This document shows, piece by piece, positions 34,471 to 45,600 of a DNA stretch of 64,000 nt (position 1 is its first letter; each line of letters opens with the position of its first letter). The notes below the pieces were generated by a model. That model searched no databases and had not been told where the DNA came from. It was given only the letters and a program-made list of their open reading frames with translations. The translations under genes and the position numbers were made by a program. Source of the stretch: an uncultured Clostridia bacterium (lineage in GTDB: Bacteria > Bacillota > Clostridia > Oscillospirales > Acutalibacteraceae); the NCBI GenBank assembly GCA_947623175.1, contig CANQGK010000011.1, positions 1 to 64,000 of the forward strand. The letters run 5' to 3'.

Positions 34471-36552
34471 TTGAAATTCAGAAAAATCCTCGTCTTGTTT
34501 TTGATTTTGGTTTTTGCCGCGGCTTTTCCAGCGTCTGCGAAGGAGGCGGCTCAAAGCTACACGTATGACGATAACGGTGAGGTTATTTTGACTCCGGACG
34601 CCGCCGAATTTTCATATAATATCGATGAAAAGACCTTAAAAACGACCCTTTCAACCATATCGGATATAACGATAAGAAATAAAGAAATTTACGCGGTCGA
34701 CAGCGGCGCCAATCGGATTTTGATTTTAGATTCGGACGGCAATTTTATTCGTTCTGTAGATTCATATTCGGCGGACGGCGTTAAACATACCTTTAATAAA
34801 CCGAACGGTCTGTTTGTTACGGAAGAGGGCGAAATTTACGTTGCCGATACCGAAAACAAGCAAATTGTCCATTTAAAAAATGACGGCGCCTTTATTCGCA
34901 CCGTCCGCGTAGAGCCGATGGCTTTACTCGGCAAAGATTTTGAGTTTCATCCCGTCAAAATAGCGGTAGACAGCGTCGGCAGAATTTTTGCGGTGTCGCG
35001 CAATTTCAATCAAGGACTTTTGGAGCTTAACCGTGAGGGTGAATTTGTACAGTGTCTCGGTGCGCCGGCGGTTTCGGTAAATCCGGCGGAATATTTTTGG
35101 CGGCTTATTTCGACTAAGGATCAGCTTTCGCGATTGGAGGAATATGTTCCTACCGAATTTAACAGCGTTACCGTCGATTCCGAGGATTTTCTCTTTGTCA
35201 CTTCGAGCGCATACAGTTATTGGGATTATATAGGAAAAAATGCGGTTTCCTTGCGCAAGCTGAACGCTTTGGGAGTCGACGTTTTAAAAAGCTATAACGG
35301 CATGAAGCCCTTCGGGGATGAAAGGCTTTCAACACAGGGCGCCTACCGAGGCGGCTCAACGTTAGTCGACGTGATTTCGCTCGATTATGGCGGTTTTGCG
35401 GTTTTGGACTCAAACCGTTCAAAGGTTTTTGTTTACAATTCCTCGTCGCAGTTGCTTTTCGAATTCGGCGCTCCCGGTACCGTTGACGGATCCATGATCA
35501 CTCCTTCGGCGCTTGCGTTTTATAACGACAGATTTTATGTTGCGGATACCGGCAAGAACTGTATTTCGGTATTTACACTTACCGATTACGGAAAAAATTT
35601 GATGCTTACCGCAAAATTGCATGAAGAGGGCAATTACAATCAAGAGGATGCGGTTTGGGAAAAGCTGCTTTCACAGAATTGCTACAATAAAAACGCGATT
35701 TCGGGCAGGGCTATGGCGGCTTTTCGCGCGAATGATATGAAAACCGCAATGAAATATTTCAAGCAGGTAAACAATAAGACCTACTATTCAAAAGCATATC
35801 AGCGCTACCGAAAAGAGTGGCTCAATAAGAATTTCGGCGTTATGTTTTTTGCTATAGTCGGCGGTGTATTCGCGTTATATCTTTTGAACCGATATTTGAA
35901 ACGTAAGCTACCTCCGATTAAGGATAAATCTTTGCTCGGCAGTATTAAATTCTCAAAAAGATTTATTTTTCACCCGCTCGCCGGCTCATGGGAGCTTACG
36001 AGAGAAAATAACGGCACCTTTGCCGGAGGATGCATTATCTTAACCGTCGCGACAATTGCGCTGGCGTTTCAAAGCTATTGTACCGGCTTTATTTTCAACG
36101 GTTCTTCGTCTGCGCAAATCAGCCCGTTCGTTGTTTTGATAAAGCTTTCGGCTCCAATTTTGATTTATTCGCTCTGCAATTGGTGCGTCACTTCCTTGAT
36201 GGACGGCGAAGCCACATTTGGGCAGATATTTATGACGAATTGTTACTGCTTAACGCCTTTGATTATTTTGGTGCCGCCGGCGGTAATATTAAGCAATATT
36301 ATGGTGGCGGAAGAAGGCGCATTTTTTCACACGGTTTTAATTATTGCTTATTTTTGGGTGGCTTTATTGTTGATTTGCGGCAATAAGCAAATTCACGATT
36401 ATTCAATGGGAAAATCGTTGACGGTATTGCTTATAAGCCTTTTGGTAATGGCTTTGGCGGTCTTTTTAACGCTTCTGTTTTTAATTTTGATGCAGCAATT
36501 CGGCGGCTTTTGCATTGATTTTTTGAGCGATCTATTTAACAAATTCTTTTAA
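34471..36552 (+). CDS. NHL beta-propeller plus Yip1-domain membrane protein
   Basis: The 693-residue protein has a signal peptide (1-25) and a beta-propeller of NHL-type repeats (about 45-370, e.g. ITIRNKEIYAVDSGANRILI and GLFVTEEGEIYVADTENKQI). A short helical repeat region (about 380-440) and one membrane helix (about 453-472) follow. The C-terminal Yip1-like domain has about five membrane helices. Outside, the propeller would bind protein or sugar; the Yip1 part lies in the membrane. The start is TTG at 34471, eight bases after AAGAGG; a GTG three codons upstream overlaps this site. It is conserved beside DUF5696 and sugar importers in Firmicutes as I recall, with unknown role; a sensor or importer accessory is a guess. 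Confidence 0.8.
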   Translation: MKFRKILVLFLILVFAAAFPASAKEAAQSYTYDDNGEVILTPDAAEFSYNIDEKTLKTTLSTISDITIRNKEIYAVDSGANRILILDSDGNFIRSVDSYSADGVKHTFNKPNGLFVTEEGEIYVADTENKQIVHLKNDGAFIRTVRVEPMALLGKDFEFHPVKIAVDSVGRIFAVSRNFNQGLLELNREGEFVQCLGAPAVSVNPAEYFWRLISTKDQLSRLEEYVPTEFNSVTVDSEDFLFVTSSAYSYWDYIGKNAVSLRKLNALGVDVLKSYNGMKPFGDERLSTQGAYRGGSTLVDVISLDYGGFAVLDSNRSKVFVYNSSSQLLFEFGAPGTVDGSMITPSALAFYNDRFYVADTGKNCISVFTLTDYGKNLMLTAKLHEEGNYNQEDAVWEKLLSQNCYNKNAISGRAMAAFRANDMKTAMKYFKQVNNKTYYSKAYQRYRKEWLNKNFGVMFFAIVGGVFALYLLNRYLKRKLPPIKDKSLLGSIKFSKRFIFHPLAGSWELTRENNGTFAGGCIILTVATIALAFQSYCTGFIFNGSSSAQISPFVVLIKLSAPILIYSLCNWCVTSLMDGEATFGQIFMTNCYCLTPLIILVPPAVILSNIMVAEEGAFFHTVLIIAYFWVALLLICGNKQIHDYSMGKSLTVLLISLLVMALAVFLTLLFLILMQQFGGFCIDFLSDLFNKFF

Positions 36553-36575
36553 CCGATAGGAAGGACATGTGAAAG

Positions 36576-39113
36576 TTGAAACGCATAACGGCTTTGTTAT
36601 TGACAATTGTATTAACCTTCTGCTTTGCCGGATGTTCGGAAACTAAAAAGGCGAAATCCGTCACAAACGACAGCGCCTGGATTAAAGAAGGCGCCGCCGC
36701 AAACGACGTTACAAAAAAAGAATTTGACAGCGTCGCCGAAAGCGATGATTTGCAGCTGCTCATAAATCCGAATACCACCGATGTGGCGGTAAAGGTTAAA
36801 GAAACCGGTTACGTCTGGTCTACCGACCGACATTCGGACGATAAAAGCAATACTTACCCTGTTTTAACCCTTTCGTATGAAGACGCTTCCGGCAATGCCG
36901 ACCGCATGGATACCACGCTTGACTGCGTGAAAAAGGGGCAATATAAAATTTCACCGGTTGAAAACGGCGTAAAGGTTTCCTATACTCTGGGAACGGTTCC
37001 GGTAATTTATATATATCCCAACTGTCTTTCCGAAAAACGCTTTAATTATTTTTATGAAAAAGCCGACGAAGAAACACGGCAGCTTTTGGATTTGTGCTAT
37101 TCGTTAATAAATTTGGAGGATTATACTTTTGACCAAGAGGTATACAATCAAATGGCGGAAAAATATCCGCTTTCCAAAGACGGTCCGGTTTACGGAGTAT
37201 ACGAGGAGGTCATGAACGATAGCCTCAGCAAAGAGCTTTCCGACGCTTTCGCCGCAATGGGATATACCGAGGATGACTTAAAAGAGGATAACGGAAAAAC
37301 CTCGGAGAGCACCGAAAAGGAAACGCTTTTCAATATAAATATCATATATACCCTTGACGACGGCAATTTAAAGGTCGAGATACCGCAAACCGAAATAAAG
37401 ATTTCCGACGGGTGCTTTCTTGAACGTATCGAGCTTTTTTCGGTTTTCAGCGGCGGGGATTATACCGACGGGTATTTTCTTTTGCCGGATGGCTCCGGAT
37501 CGGTTATGGAATTTTACAACGGTAAAAGCAATATAGGCGATTATTCCACAACGGTATACGGCAAGGACTATGCCTTAAAATACGACACCGAGATTTTAAA
37601 GTACAAAAACGCGACAATGCCCGTTTTCGGATGCAAGGAAAACGGCAACGCTTATTTTGCCGTTATAGAAGATTGCGAATGTAATGCCGAAATTAATGCC
37701 GCCACGGGCAATGAAAAGCTTCCTCCGCGCGTTTGGCCCGATTTTACCGTGCAGGCGCGCGATGAAATGGTTTCCGCAACCCTCAACGAAAGCTCCGCCG
37801 GATACAGCATTTCGGTTCATCAGCAGAAATTGTACGACGGCAATATCGCGCTGAGATACGCGTTTTTCTCGGGTGACGACGCCGATTACAGCCATATGGC
37901 TGACTACTACGGCGATTATCTTTTTAGCGATAAAACCATTGGCGGTAATTCCGAATACCCGGCTGTAATCAATATTGTGGGTTCGGTTGATATTAAGAAA
38001 ACGGTTTGCGGCATATCCTACCGCAAAAATACCGTACTCACTTCGGTGGACGAAGCCAAGAATATTATCTCGTCGCTTCAAAAAGACGGCTTAGACAATT
38101 TAAAGGTAAGATATTCCGGCTGGTTCGGCAGCGGTTACAGAAACGGCATTATAAAGAATATTAAGGTGCGACGGGACGTCGGAGGGCTTAAAACCCTCAC
38201 TTCCTGGGTGAATAATCCCGGGAAAGGCGTAACGGTCTATCTTGACGCCGACCTTCAGTACGCATGGAAATATGCATGCGGAATATTCGGTATCGGGAAT
38301 AAGGCGATTAAAAAACTCGATCAGTCGACGGCGGCTTTGCAAAGCTTTGACGCCGCTACATACCGTATTTCAAAGGACAGCGAAATTTTTTATGCGCTTA
38401 ATCCCGAAACCGTCGGCGCAGAATTTTCGCAATTTCAAAAATTTTGCGGCGAAAACCAAATTCCGGCAGTTTCTTTTTCGAAAATCGCCACGGATTTAAA
38501 CGCCGACTACAATGAATCTAACAAAATAAACCGGCAGGACGCGGGGAAAAGCCTGGCGTCCGACGCCGAAAGCGTTGCAAAAAGCTTTGATACAATGTTT
38601 TCGGGCGGAAATATTTTGACTGCGCGCTATGCGGGATTTCTTAACGAATTGCCGTTATGCTCGGACAGAGAGGGTATGACCGACTATTCGGTGCCGTTTC
38701 TTGAAATGGCTTTAAGCGGTCGTATAGCATATTCGGGTCCGCCCGTCAATCTCGATAACGCCGAGCCTGCGGATTTACTGCGCTACATCGAATCTGCCGC
38801 CGCGCCGTCCTTTACTTTGACCGAGCGCATAAGCGACGCCGCCGATACCAATACCTACAGCTTTCTTTACGCTTCCGAATTTTCTTCACAAAGAAATTAC
38901 GTGAAAGAAAATTATGACTATCTAAAAAAGGCGGTCGGCGATTTATACTCTAAACGTATCGTTGCGCACAAACGCTTGCAAAACGGCGTGTTTGAAACGC
39001 TTTTCGAGAGCGGAGACGCCGTTATCGTAAATTATAATGATTGGCAGTGTACCGTAGACAACAAAACGGTGGAAGCGAAAAGCTATTTGCGTATTAAGGA
39101 GGCGGGAGTATGA
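36576..39113 (+). CDS. DUF5696 lipoprotein
   Basis: The 845-residue protein has a lipoprotein signal (LLLTIVLTFCFAGC, Cys at about 20) and would be anchored outside the membrane. The typical DUF5696 signature YFLLPDGSGSVMEFYNGK is at about 303-320. The later part (about 450-800) has a TIM-barrel-like alternation (NLKVRYSGWFGSGYRNGI, GVTVYLDADLQYAW, SRDREGMTDYSVPFLEMALSG-like segment). The family is uncharacterised and is found beside sugar importers, so a surface glycoside hydrolase is plausible. It uses TTG at 36576 after AGGAAGG. The next permease overlaps it by four bases. Confidence 0.85.
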   Translation: MKRITALLLTIVLTFCFAGCSETKKAKSVTNDSAWIKEGAAANDVTKKEFDSVAESDDLQLLINPNTTDVAVKVKETGYVWSTDRHSDDKSNTYPVLTLSYEDASGNADRMDTTLDCVKKGQYKISPVENGVKVSYTLGTVPVIYIYPNCLSEKRFNYFYEKADEETRQLLDLCYSLINLEDYTFDQEVYNQMAEKYPLSKDGPVYGVYEEVMNDSLSKELSDAFAAMGYTEDDLKEDNGKTSESTEKETLFNINIIYTLDDGNLKVEIPQTEIKISDGCFLERIELFSVFSGGDYTDGYFLLPDGSGSVMEFYNGKSNIGDYSTTVYGKDYALKYDTEILKYKNATMPVFGCKENGNAYFAVIEDCECNAEINAATGNEKLPPRVWPDFTVQARDEMVSATLNESSAGYSISVHQQKLYDGNIALRYAFFSGDDADYSHMADYYGDYLFSDKTIGGNSEYPAVINIVGSVDIKKTVCGISYRKNTVLTSVDEAKNIISSLQKDGLDNLKVRYSGWFGSGYRNGIIKNIKVRRDVGGLKTLTSWVNNPGKGVTVYLDADLQYAWKYACGIFGIGNKAIKKLDQSTAALQSFDAATYRISKDSEIFYALNPETVGAEFSQFQKFCGENQIPAVSFSKIATDLNADYNESNKINRQDAGKSLASDAESVAKSFDTMFSGGNILTARYAGFLNELPLCSDREGMTDYSVPFLEMALSGRIAYSGPPVNLDNAEPADLLRYIESAAAPSFTLTERISDAADTNTYSFLYASEFSSQRNYVKENYDYLKKAVGDLYSKRIVAHKRLQNGVFETLFESGDAVIVNYNDWQCTVDNKTVEAKSYLRIKEAGV

Positions 39114-40006
39114 AACCGAAGTCGTCATTGATAAAAAAACGTGGAAGATACGGCTATTTCTTCATTTTCCCGTTTTTGGTAGGATTGCTGTTTTATTTTA
39201 TTATTCCGCTTATAGGGGCGTTTCGCTTTTCTCTTTCGGAGCTAAAGGTAAACTCTACGGGATATGAGCTCAGCTTTGTCGGCGCGGAAAATTTTCGGCA
39301 TGCCTTTCTTGTGGATACGCAGTTTCGTAAGCTATTGGTTTCCTCTGTGGGAAATATGTGCGTGAATGTTCCGATAACCGTGATTTTTTCCTTCTTTTTG
39401 GCAAGTCTTGTAAGTATGGAGTTTAAGGGAAGAGGCGCGGTTCGCACCATTCTGTTTTTACCGATCATTATTTCTTCGGGAGCGGTTGCAATGCTGACCG
39501 CCGACGATTATATGAGCATCATGATAAACAATTCGGACAAATACACTGCCGCAAATGGCGGTCTTGCGAGCGTATTTGTAAGCACCGTCAGTCAAATGGA
39601 GCTTTCAAGCGGCGTGGTGGATTTCCTTGTGCGCTCTGTAGAAAGAGTTTATGATATTACGGTAATGTCGGCGGTTCCGATTGTAATTTTCTTGGCGGCG
39701 CTCCAATCCGTTCCGGATGCGCTTTACGAGGCGGCATTTATAGAGGGAGCCACAAGGTGGGAGGTCTTTTGGAAGATAAAATTTCCAATGGTAAGCCCGC
39801 ATATATTGGTTTGTCTGATTTACAGCATAGTCGATTCCTTTAACAGCGCCTCCAACGTCGTAATCGCCGATATTAAAAATGTTACCTATATGAAATTCAA
39901 TTACGGTATGGGCGCGGCGATGTCCTTTTCGTATATGGCGATCGTATTGGTTATTTTGGCAATCGTCTATTGGGCGGTTTCGCGTAAAGTCTTTTATAAT
40001 AATTAA
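39110..40006 (+). CDS. Second sugar ABC importer permease, MalF type
   Basis: The 298-residue membrane protein has six helices. An unusual extended loop (about 120-165) after the third helix holds VAMLTADDYMSIMINNSDKY. The EAA motif is YEAAFIEGATRWEVFWKIKF. It overlaps the DUF5696 gene by four bases (ATGA), so the lipoprotein and this importer are coupled. It is clearly different from the permease at 32667, so the operon carries two importers, possibly for different chain lengths or sugars. Confidence 0.92.
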   Translation: MKPKSSLIKKRGRYGYFFIFPFLVGLLFYFIIPLIGAFRFSLSELKVNSTGYELSFVGAENFRHAFLVDTQFRKLLVSSVGNMCVNVPITVIFSFFLASLVSMEFKGRGAVRTILFLPIIISSGAVAMLTADDYMSIMINNSDKYTAANGGLASVFVSTVSQMELSSGVVDFLVRSVERVYDITVMSAVPIVIFLAALQSVPDALYEAAFIEGATRWEVFWKIKFPMVSPHILVCLIYSIVDSFNSASNVVIADIKNVTYMKFNYGMGAAMSFSYMAIVLVILAIVYWAVSRKVFYNN

Positions 40007-40041
40007 GCAAATAAGCAATTTTGGGAAAGGAGCAGATATCC

Positions 40042-40989
40042 TTGAAAAAGGCTGTCAGTCGGGAAATAAACGCAGAAACACGCCGCTACCGCCGAAAACA
40101 GCGCATTATCGGAATTACGATTTCCTTTTTACGCACCTTATTTTTGATCGGTATTTGTTTTACGATTATTTATCCTATGTTATCGCATGTTTTTGCTTCG
40201 TTTATGCCGGCGCGTGATTTTTACAATTCGAATATCAAATATTTACCGAGCTCTTTTGTGCTTGATAATTATAAAAAAGCGGTGCAATTGCTTGATTACG
40301 GTTCAACCCTTTTAAATTCGCTGATTCTTTGCCTGTTAACCTCGGTTTCGCAGGTAATCGTTTGCACTATGGTAGGCTACGGATTTGCGCGGTTTGAGTT
40401 TAAGGGCAAAAGAATATTTTTTATGCTCCTTATATTGGGGCTTGTGGTACCGCCGGATTTGCTGTTAATTCAGCGTATGTTTCAGTTCAAGTTTTTTGAC
40501 CTGTTCGGTGTTTTTAAATTGATAAAGGGCGCTCCGCTTGATTTGCTTAATACGGTTTGGCCCTTCGTAATGCTGGGGCTTACCTGCAGCGGTTTAAAAA
40601 ACGGACTTTACGTCTTTATAATGAGACAGTATTTTATGGGCTTGCCCAAGGAAATAGAGGAAGCGGCTTACGTCGACGGCGCCGGTCCGATAAAAACCTA
40701 TATAAAAGTTATATTGCCGGGGGCTGTTACTAATATCGTGACGATTTTCCTTTTCTCTGTGGTATGGCAGTGGAACGATACGGTATATACGCCGGTTTTT
40801 TACACCGAAAAAAATGTGATTACCACAATGATAAAAATGCTCCCTACAGGAACTATAAGTATGTCATCGGTCAACAGTTTAACAACCAATGCGGGAATTG
40901 TGTTGATTGTTTTACCAATGCTTATACTTTACGTCTTTTTGCAGAATTATTTTGTAAAAGGCGTGGAGCGCAGCGGGTTGGTCGGTTAA
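40042..40989 (+). CDS. Second sugar ABC importer permease, MalG type
   Basis: The 315-residue membrane protein has six helices, a long basic N-terminal tail (REINAETRRYRRKQRI) and the EAA motif EEAAYVDGAGPIKTYIKVIL. AAAGGAG lies nine bases before a TTG at 40042; an in-frame TTG at 40021 precedes the ribosome site and is rejected. It pairs with the permease at 39110 and with the binding lipoprotein that follows. Confidence 0.92.
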   Translation: MKKAVSREINAETRRYRRKQRIIGITISFLRTLFLIGICFTIIYPMLSHVFASFMPARDFYNSNIKYLPSSFVLDNYKKAVQLLDYGSTLLNSLILCLLTSVSQVIVCTMVGYGFARFEFKGKRIFFMLLILGLVVPPDLLLIQRMFQFKFFDLFGVFKLIKGAPLDLLNTVWPFVMLGLTCSGLKNGLYVFIMRQYFMGLPKEIEEAAYVDGAGPIKTYIKVILPGAVTNIVTIFLFSVVWQWNDTVYTPVFYTEKNVITTMIKMLPTGTISMSSVNSLTTNAGIVLIVLPMLILYVFLQNYFVKGVERSGLVG

Positions 40990-41017
40990 AATAAAATAAT
41001 ATTTTGGAGGTTTCTTT

Positions 41018-42568
41018 ATGAAAAACACACGCGTTATAAAAACAGCGGCATTCTTGTTATGCTTACTTCTCATCTTTTCCGCGGTGGGCTGTAAAAAATC
41101 ACCGGGTAAGACCGATGAAATAAGCGAATGGTCATACTACGAGGATTACGAGGACGTTCCGAGCGGTGAGACAAGCAATACCGAAAGCAAAACCGACGGA
41201 AGCTCCGGTACAAATTCCGGAAGCGGCAGTGATAAAACCGGCGGCGGGAAAACCGACAGCGCCGGAAAATCGGGCGGCAAAACCATGTCAAGGGAGTTTT
41301 TGAACTCTTTAAAAGGTATGACTATCAATATTACCGATTTGTATAAGGACGATATTCCGCAAAAGGGTACCGCAATCGGCAATATGTATTTTGCAAACCT
41401 TAACAAGGTCGCCTCGAAATACGGCGTCACCATAAATTATAAAGTTACAAATCTGGATCAGGCGGCATTGCAGGCGTCCTTCCTTGCCGGAAATCCGGAG
41501 GTAGACGTTTTCACCTGCCAGGATTATTATTTCCCCTCATATATTACCTCAGGAGCCTGCGCCGATTTGACCTCGGCTATGAAAACTCTGGGCTTAAACC
41601 TTAAAGAGGATTGGTACGATTCAAACGTCACCTCGCTTTATAACATCAACAATAAGCAATATGCTTACGCCAACGGCACACGCGACGTTTTAATGATCGC
41701 TTACAATAAACGCATAATAAGCGAGCACGGCTTAACCGATCCGTATACCCTCTACGAAAAAGGTCAATGGAATTACGATAAGCTTGCGCAGTACGCGGAA
41801 ACCATTCTTACCAAATCAAAGGACGGCTCGACGCAGGTTTGGGGCTTTATGGCTCCGAGCGCACAGACGCTTTTTGAGATGCTTGCTTACAACAACGGCG
41901 GCGCGCTCATTAATATTAAAAACGGCAAGTTCGATATAGGCTGTATGAGCGACTCCAAAACAATACAGGCGCTCAACTATTTCCATGATTGGTATGTCGG
42001 CAATAAAATTATTGAAATAGGTATGACTACCTGGCAGGAACCGTACGATACCTTTATCGCGGGCAAAATCGGTATGTTTTTGACGGGCGACTATTTGTTC
42101 AGCCGCATTCAGGAAAAGGGCGGCATGTCGGATACCATAGGCATCGTGCCTTTCCCGAAGGGACCTTCCGGCTCCAAAACAAACGAGGCTTATATGAACT
42201 GCTGGCCCACGGCTATCGTTAAGAGCCGCGAAAAGGACGCCGCCAAATACCTTTATATCATGAATGAATTTTATAAGCTGCAATACGAACAGCAGGCAAC
42301 CTACTGTAAGACAAAATACGGCTCCGTAATCAGAGACACAAAGGCTTATCAAGCTTATTATAAGCGCTTGACAAATGCGGTAAAAATGGATTTGACCTAC
42401 ATGAAGGCCTCGGGTACTATTTTCGAGGATGGCGGATATATGGGATTTACTATGGCGATTTTCGCAAACAATCAAACCCCGAGCGCCGCCGTCAGCGCAT
42501 ACAAAGGCGTTATTCCGAATGTAATAAAGGATATTTGGGGCAACTCGAAATTCACCGGCTTTAATTGA
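41018..42568 (+). CDS. Sugar-binding lipoprotein of the second importer
   Basis: The 516-residue family 1 solute-binding protein has a lipoprotein signal (LLLIFSAVGC, Cys at about 25). A Ser/Gly/Thr-rich flexible linker (about 45-90) follows, then a two-lobed binding domain (NPEVDVFTCQDYYFPSYITS, YAYANGTRDVLMIAYNKRII, GKIGMFLTGDYLFSRIQEKG, WPTAIVKSREKDAAKYLY). GGAGG precedes the ATG. It would capture oligosaccharide for the permeases at 39110 and 40042. Unlike the binding protein at 29866 it has a normal lipid anchor and no extra domains. Confidence 0.92.
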   Translation: MKNTRVIKTAAFLLCLLLIFSAVGCKKSPGKTDEISEWSYYEDYEDVPSGETSNTESKTDGSSGTNSGSGSDKTGGGKTDSAGKSGGKTMSREFLNSLKGMTINITDLYKDDIPQKGTAIGNMYFANLNKVASKYGVTINYKVTNLDQAALQASFLAGNPEVDVFTCQDYYFPSYITSGACADLTSAMKTLGLNLKEDWYDSNVTSLYNINNKQYAYANGTRDVLMIAYNKRIISEHGLTDPYTLYEKGQWNYDKLAQYAETILTKSKDGSTQVWGFMAPSAQTLFEMLAYNNGGALINIKNGKFDIGCMSDSKTIQALNYFHDWYVGNKIIEIGMTTWQEPYDTFIAGKIGMFLTGDYLFSRIQEKGGMSDTIGIVPFPKGPSGSKTNEAYMNCWPTAIVKSREKDAAKYLYIMNEFYKLQYEQQATYCKTKYGSVIRDTKAYQAYYKRLTNAVKMDLTYMKASGTIFEDGGYMGFTMAIFANNQTPSAAVSAYKGVIPNVIKDIWGNSKFTGFN

Positions 42569-42600
42569 CGCGGCGCTTGATTATAAGGTGGAGGAAAATA

Positions 42601-45600
42601 ATGAAGAATTATAAAAAGACAGTTTCGCTGATAATGGCTTTTTGCATCCTGTTGAGCAGTTTTTCTGTAACTCTTTTTGTCGGCGCGCAAGGCGCCTCGG
42701 ATTATACCTCCGTTTGCGATTTCGGTCGGTATGCTTTGCCGTCGGGCGTTTCGGCGGTTGACGGTAAGAAGGATGAATTATACCTCGGCAGTGACAGCTC
42801 GGACGAGGGGCTGTCATTAAAGCTGATTGCAAAAGGAACAAACAATTCGCGTTTCGCCGGCGTTACGTTTGACGCAAAACAAGGGGAGCTTAGCGGTACG
42901 GGCATTTCGTTTTGGATGGAAAGCGCCGACGCGGGACTCGGCGGTGTAGTCGCTTTGCGATCTACCGATTCTACAGGTAAAGAAAAATGGTTCAGGACTC
43001 GCGGCGGCGCCGACGGTGCGGCAAAGCCGTTTTCAAGCTTTAAAACCGACGGGAAAATTAAGATTTTATACAGCGAGCTTCGCTTTGTCGAAGATTGGCA
43101 AACCCTGTCGGCAGACGATGCCGGCGCCGCTCCCTCGGAGAGCGATATTATAAATTTCGATAAAATAGCCGTCGGCGTTTATCTGCAAGCGGATTCACCC
43201 GACAAGATAGTATATTTTGATACGGTTTCGGCGCTTTCTGAGTTCGGAACCCCGAGTGAAACTCCCGTGGACGTTATGACCTTCGACGATTTCGACGAAG
43301 TACCGGCTTTTGTTGCCTCCGGATACGAATCCGACGCAATTTCGATAGAGAAAAACGAGAAGATCGATTCGGGCAATGCCCTTAAGGTTTCCTCGGCGGC
43401 GAACGGTACGACGCATCTTTCCTACGTCTATTTTTCCCTTAACAGGGGAGAGCTGTACGGGAGCGGACTTACCTTTAAAATGAAGGGCTCATACTCCGAT
43501 ACCTGGGGAAATGTAGCAATGCACGCAACCTATTCGGACGGTACTCAAAAATGGTTCACCCTTATGGGGCAGTACGGCAATCCCGCATTGATCCTTAATA
43601 CCGGGAACAACGCTCTTGATCCTTTTGACGTCACCTTTAATTTTTCCGATTTGTATCAGGTGGCGGATTGGCGCACAAGCATCGTTTCGGGAACCGAAGC
43701 GAGAGCTACCGCCGAGGATATCGCCGCTTTCGACGGATTTGCCATAGGCTACTACATATGGGACGCCTGGAGCGGTATTAAACCCTTCTATGTCGACAGC
43801 GTTCGTCTGTTGGGCAAGATTAATGCGCCCGTTGTGGACGATACGCTCGAAAATTTCGACGAAGGCGACGCATTGCCCGCCGGCGTGAGCGGCACGTCCG
43901 AAGACGACGTAATTTCTCTGTCGCGCGAGTTTTCATCAAAAAACAATTCTCTGAAAATCGCCGCAAAGGGGAACAGCAGCAGTCATATTACCGGTATCAC
44001 GATTCGGAAAAATAAGGGCGATTTTACGGCAACCGGAATTTCTTTCTGGATGAAGGGCCCCGATACGAATACATGGGGCGCCGTTGCAATGCACGCCTCA
44101 TACCCCGACGGCAGCGAAAAATGGTTCAAAACCAACGGTCAGTATGACAACCCCGCTTATATTATGAACCAGGGCGACGGATCCGCTTTTAACGTTTCCG
44201 TAAATTACGCCGACTTGCATGAGGTCGGCAATTGGATTACCGGTATTCCCAACGGAACGCCCTCGCCCACGGAAGAGGACATAGCATGCTTTGACGCCGT
44301 CGCAATAGGCGTTTATATGTGGGCAAATTGGCCCGATAAAACCGCATATATCGATTCCGTTCGTTTTATCGGTAAAAAGTCGGATCGCTTGGATAAGGAC
44401 ATCGTTTTGTTCGATTTCGGCGATATGCCCGAAGCTCCGGCGGGAGTTTCGGCAGTAGTAGGCTACGGAGATTCGGCGACGCTCGTTATGTCGCCCTCCG
44501 AGGACGGCTATGCTGTAGAGCTTGCGGCTAAAGGAACGCAGGTAAACCGCCTTGCCGCATTACAGTATGAAACCTATTCCGGCAATCTCTACGGTAAGGG
44601 CATTCGTTTCTGGCTGAAAAGCGATCTTAAGAGTGTTTACGGAACCGTGGCGCTTCGCTCAACCGATAATAACGGCGTACAGTCATGGTTTGAGGCGCCG
44701 TTGTCACAGCTTACCTCAAACGGTACCGAAGGCGCCGTCTACGAGTACCTCTACAAGGATTTAGGCAGGGTAGATAATTGGAAAACCGATACGGTCGACG
44801 GCAATTCAAAACCTCCAACGGATCGCGATATTGCAGGCTTTGACTGTATTGTTGTGATTTTACGGATTTCCGCAAACACCGACGCTAAATTTTATATCGA
44901 TACCTTGGGTGTAATTGAAAAGACTTCTGCGCCTTCGTATGAACCCGGTATGATTTACGACTTCAATTCCTTAAACGTTTTGCCGGACAGTATTTCGGTA
45001 TCCGATAAAAAGAATGATAAAATATCACTTTCAACCGAAAATTCTTCCGACGGTAAAGCGCTTAGGCTGGACGCAAAATCGATAGGAGTCACGCATAACA
45101 GCGGCGTTACCTTCGCGGTAGAACGCGGAAGCCTTAACGGAACCGGACTTTCCTTCTGGATGATGAGTCAATATCCCAACACATGGGGCACGGTTGCTTT
45201 CCGTTCGACCGACGTTAACGGAAAATCAAAGTGGTTTAAGATCGACGGCGATTACGACAATCCCGCCGCGATACTTTCAAGCTTTGAGGGCGGATTTACC
45301 TGCACGGTCAATTACGCTAATCTCTATCAGGTTTCGGATTGGCTGACCGCTGTGCCGAACGGTTCAGGAAATCGCCCGACCGCCGCCGATATTGCTGGCT
45401 TCGATATGATCTGCATCGGCTGTTATATGTGGGATGCATGGAAGGATTCGAGCTTCTGGATCGATGATATTAAGGTCATCAATCCGAGCGTACCCACCGA
45501 ATACGTTGACGGCTTGATCGAGGGATTTGACAGCTGCGGGGAAGTACCCGAAGGCATTGTATCGCTTGACGGTAATACCGAGCTTTCGATTTCGGAAGAC

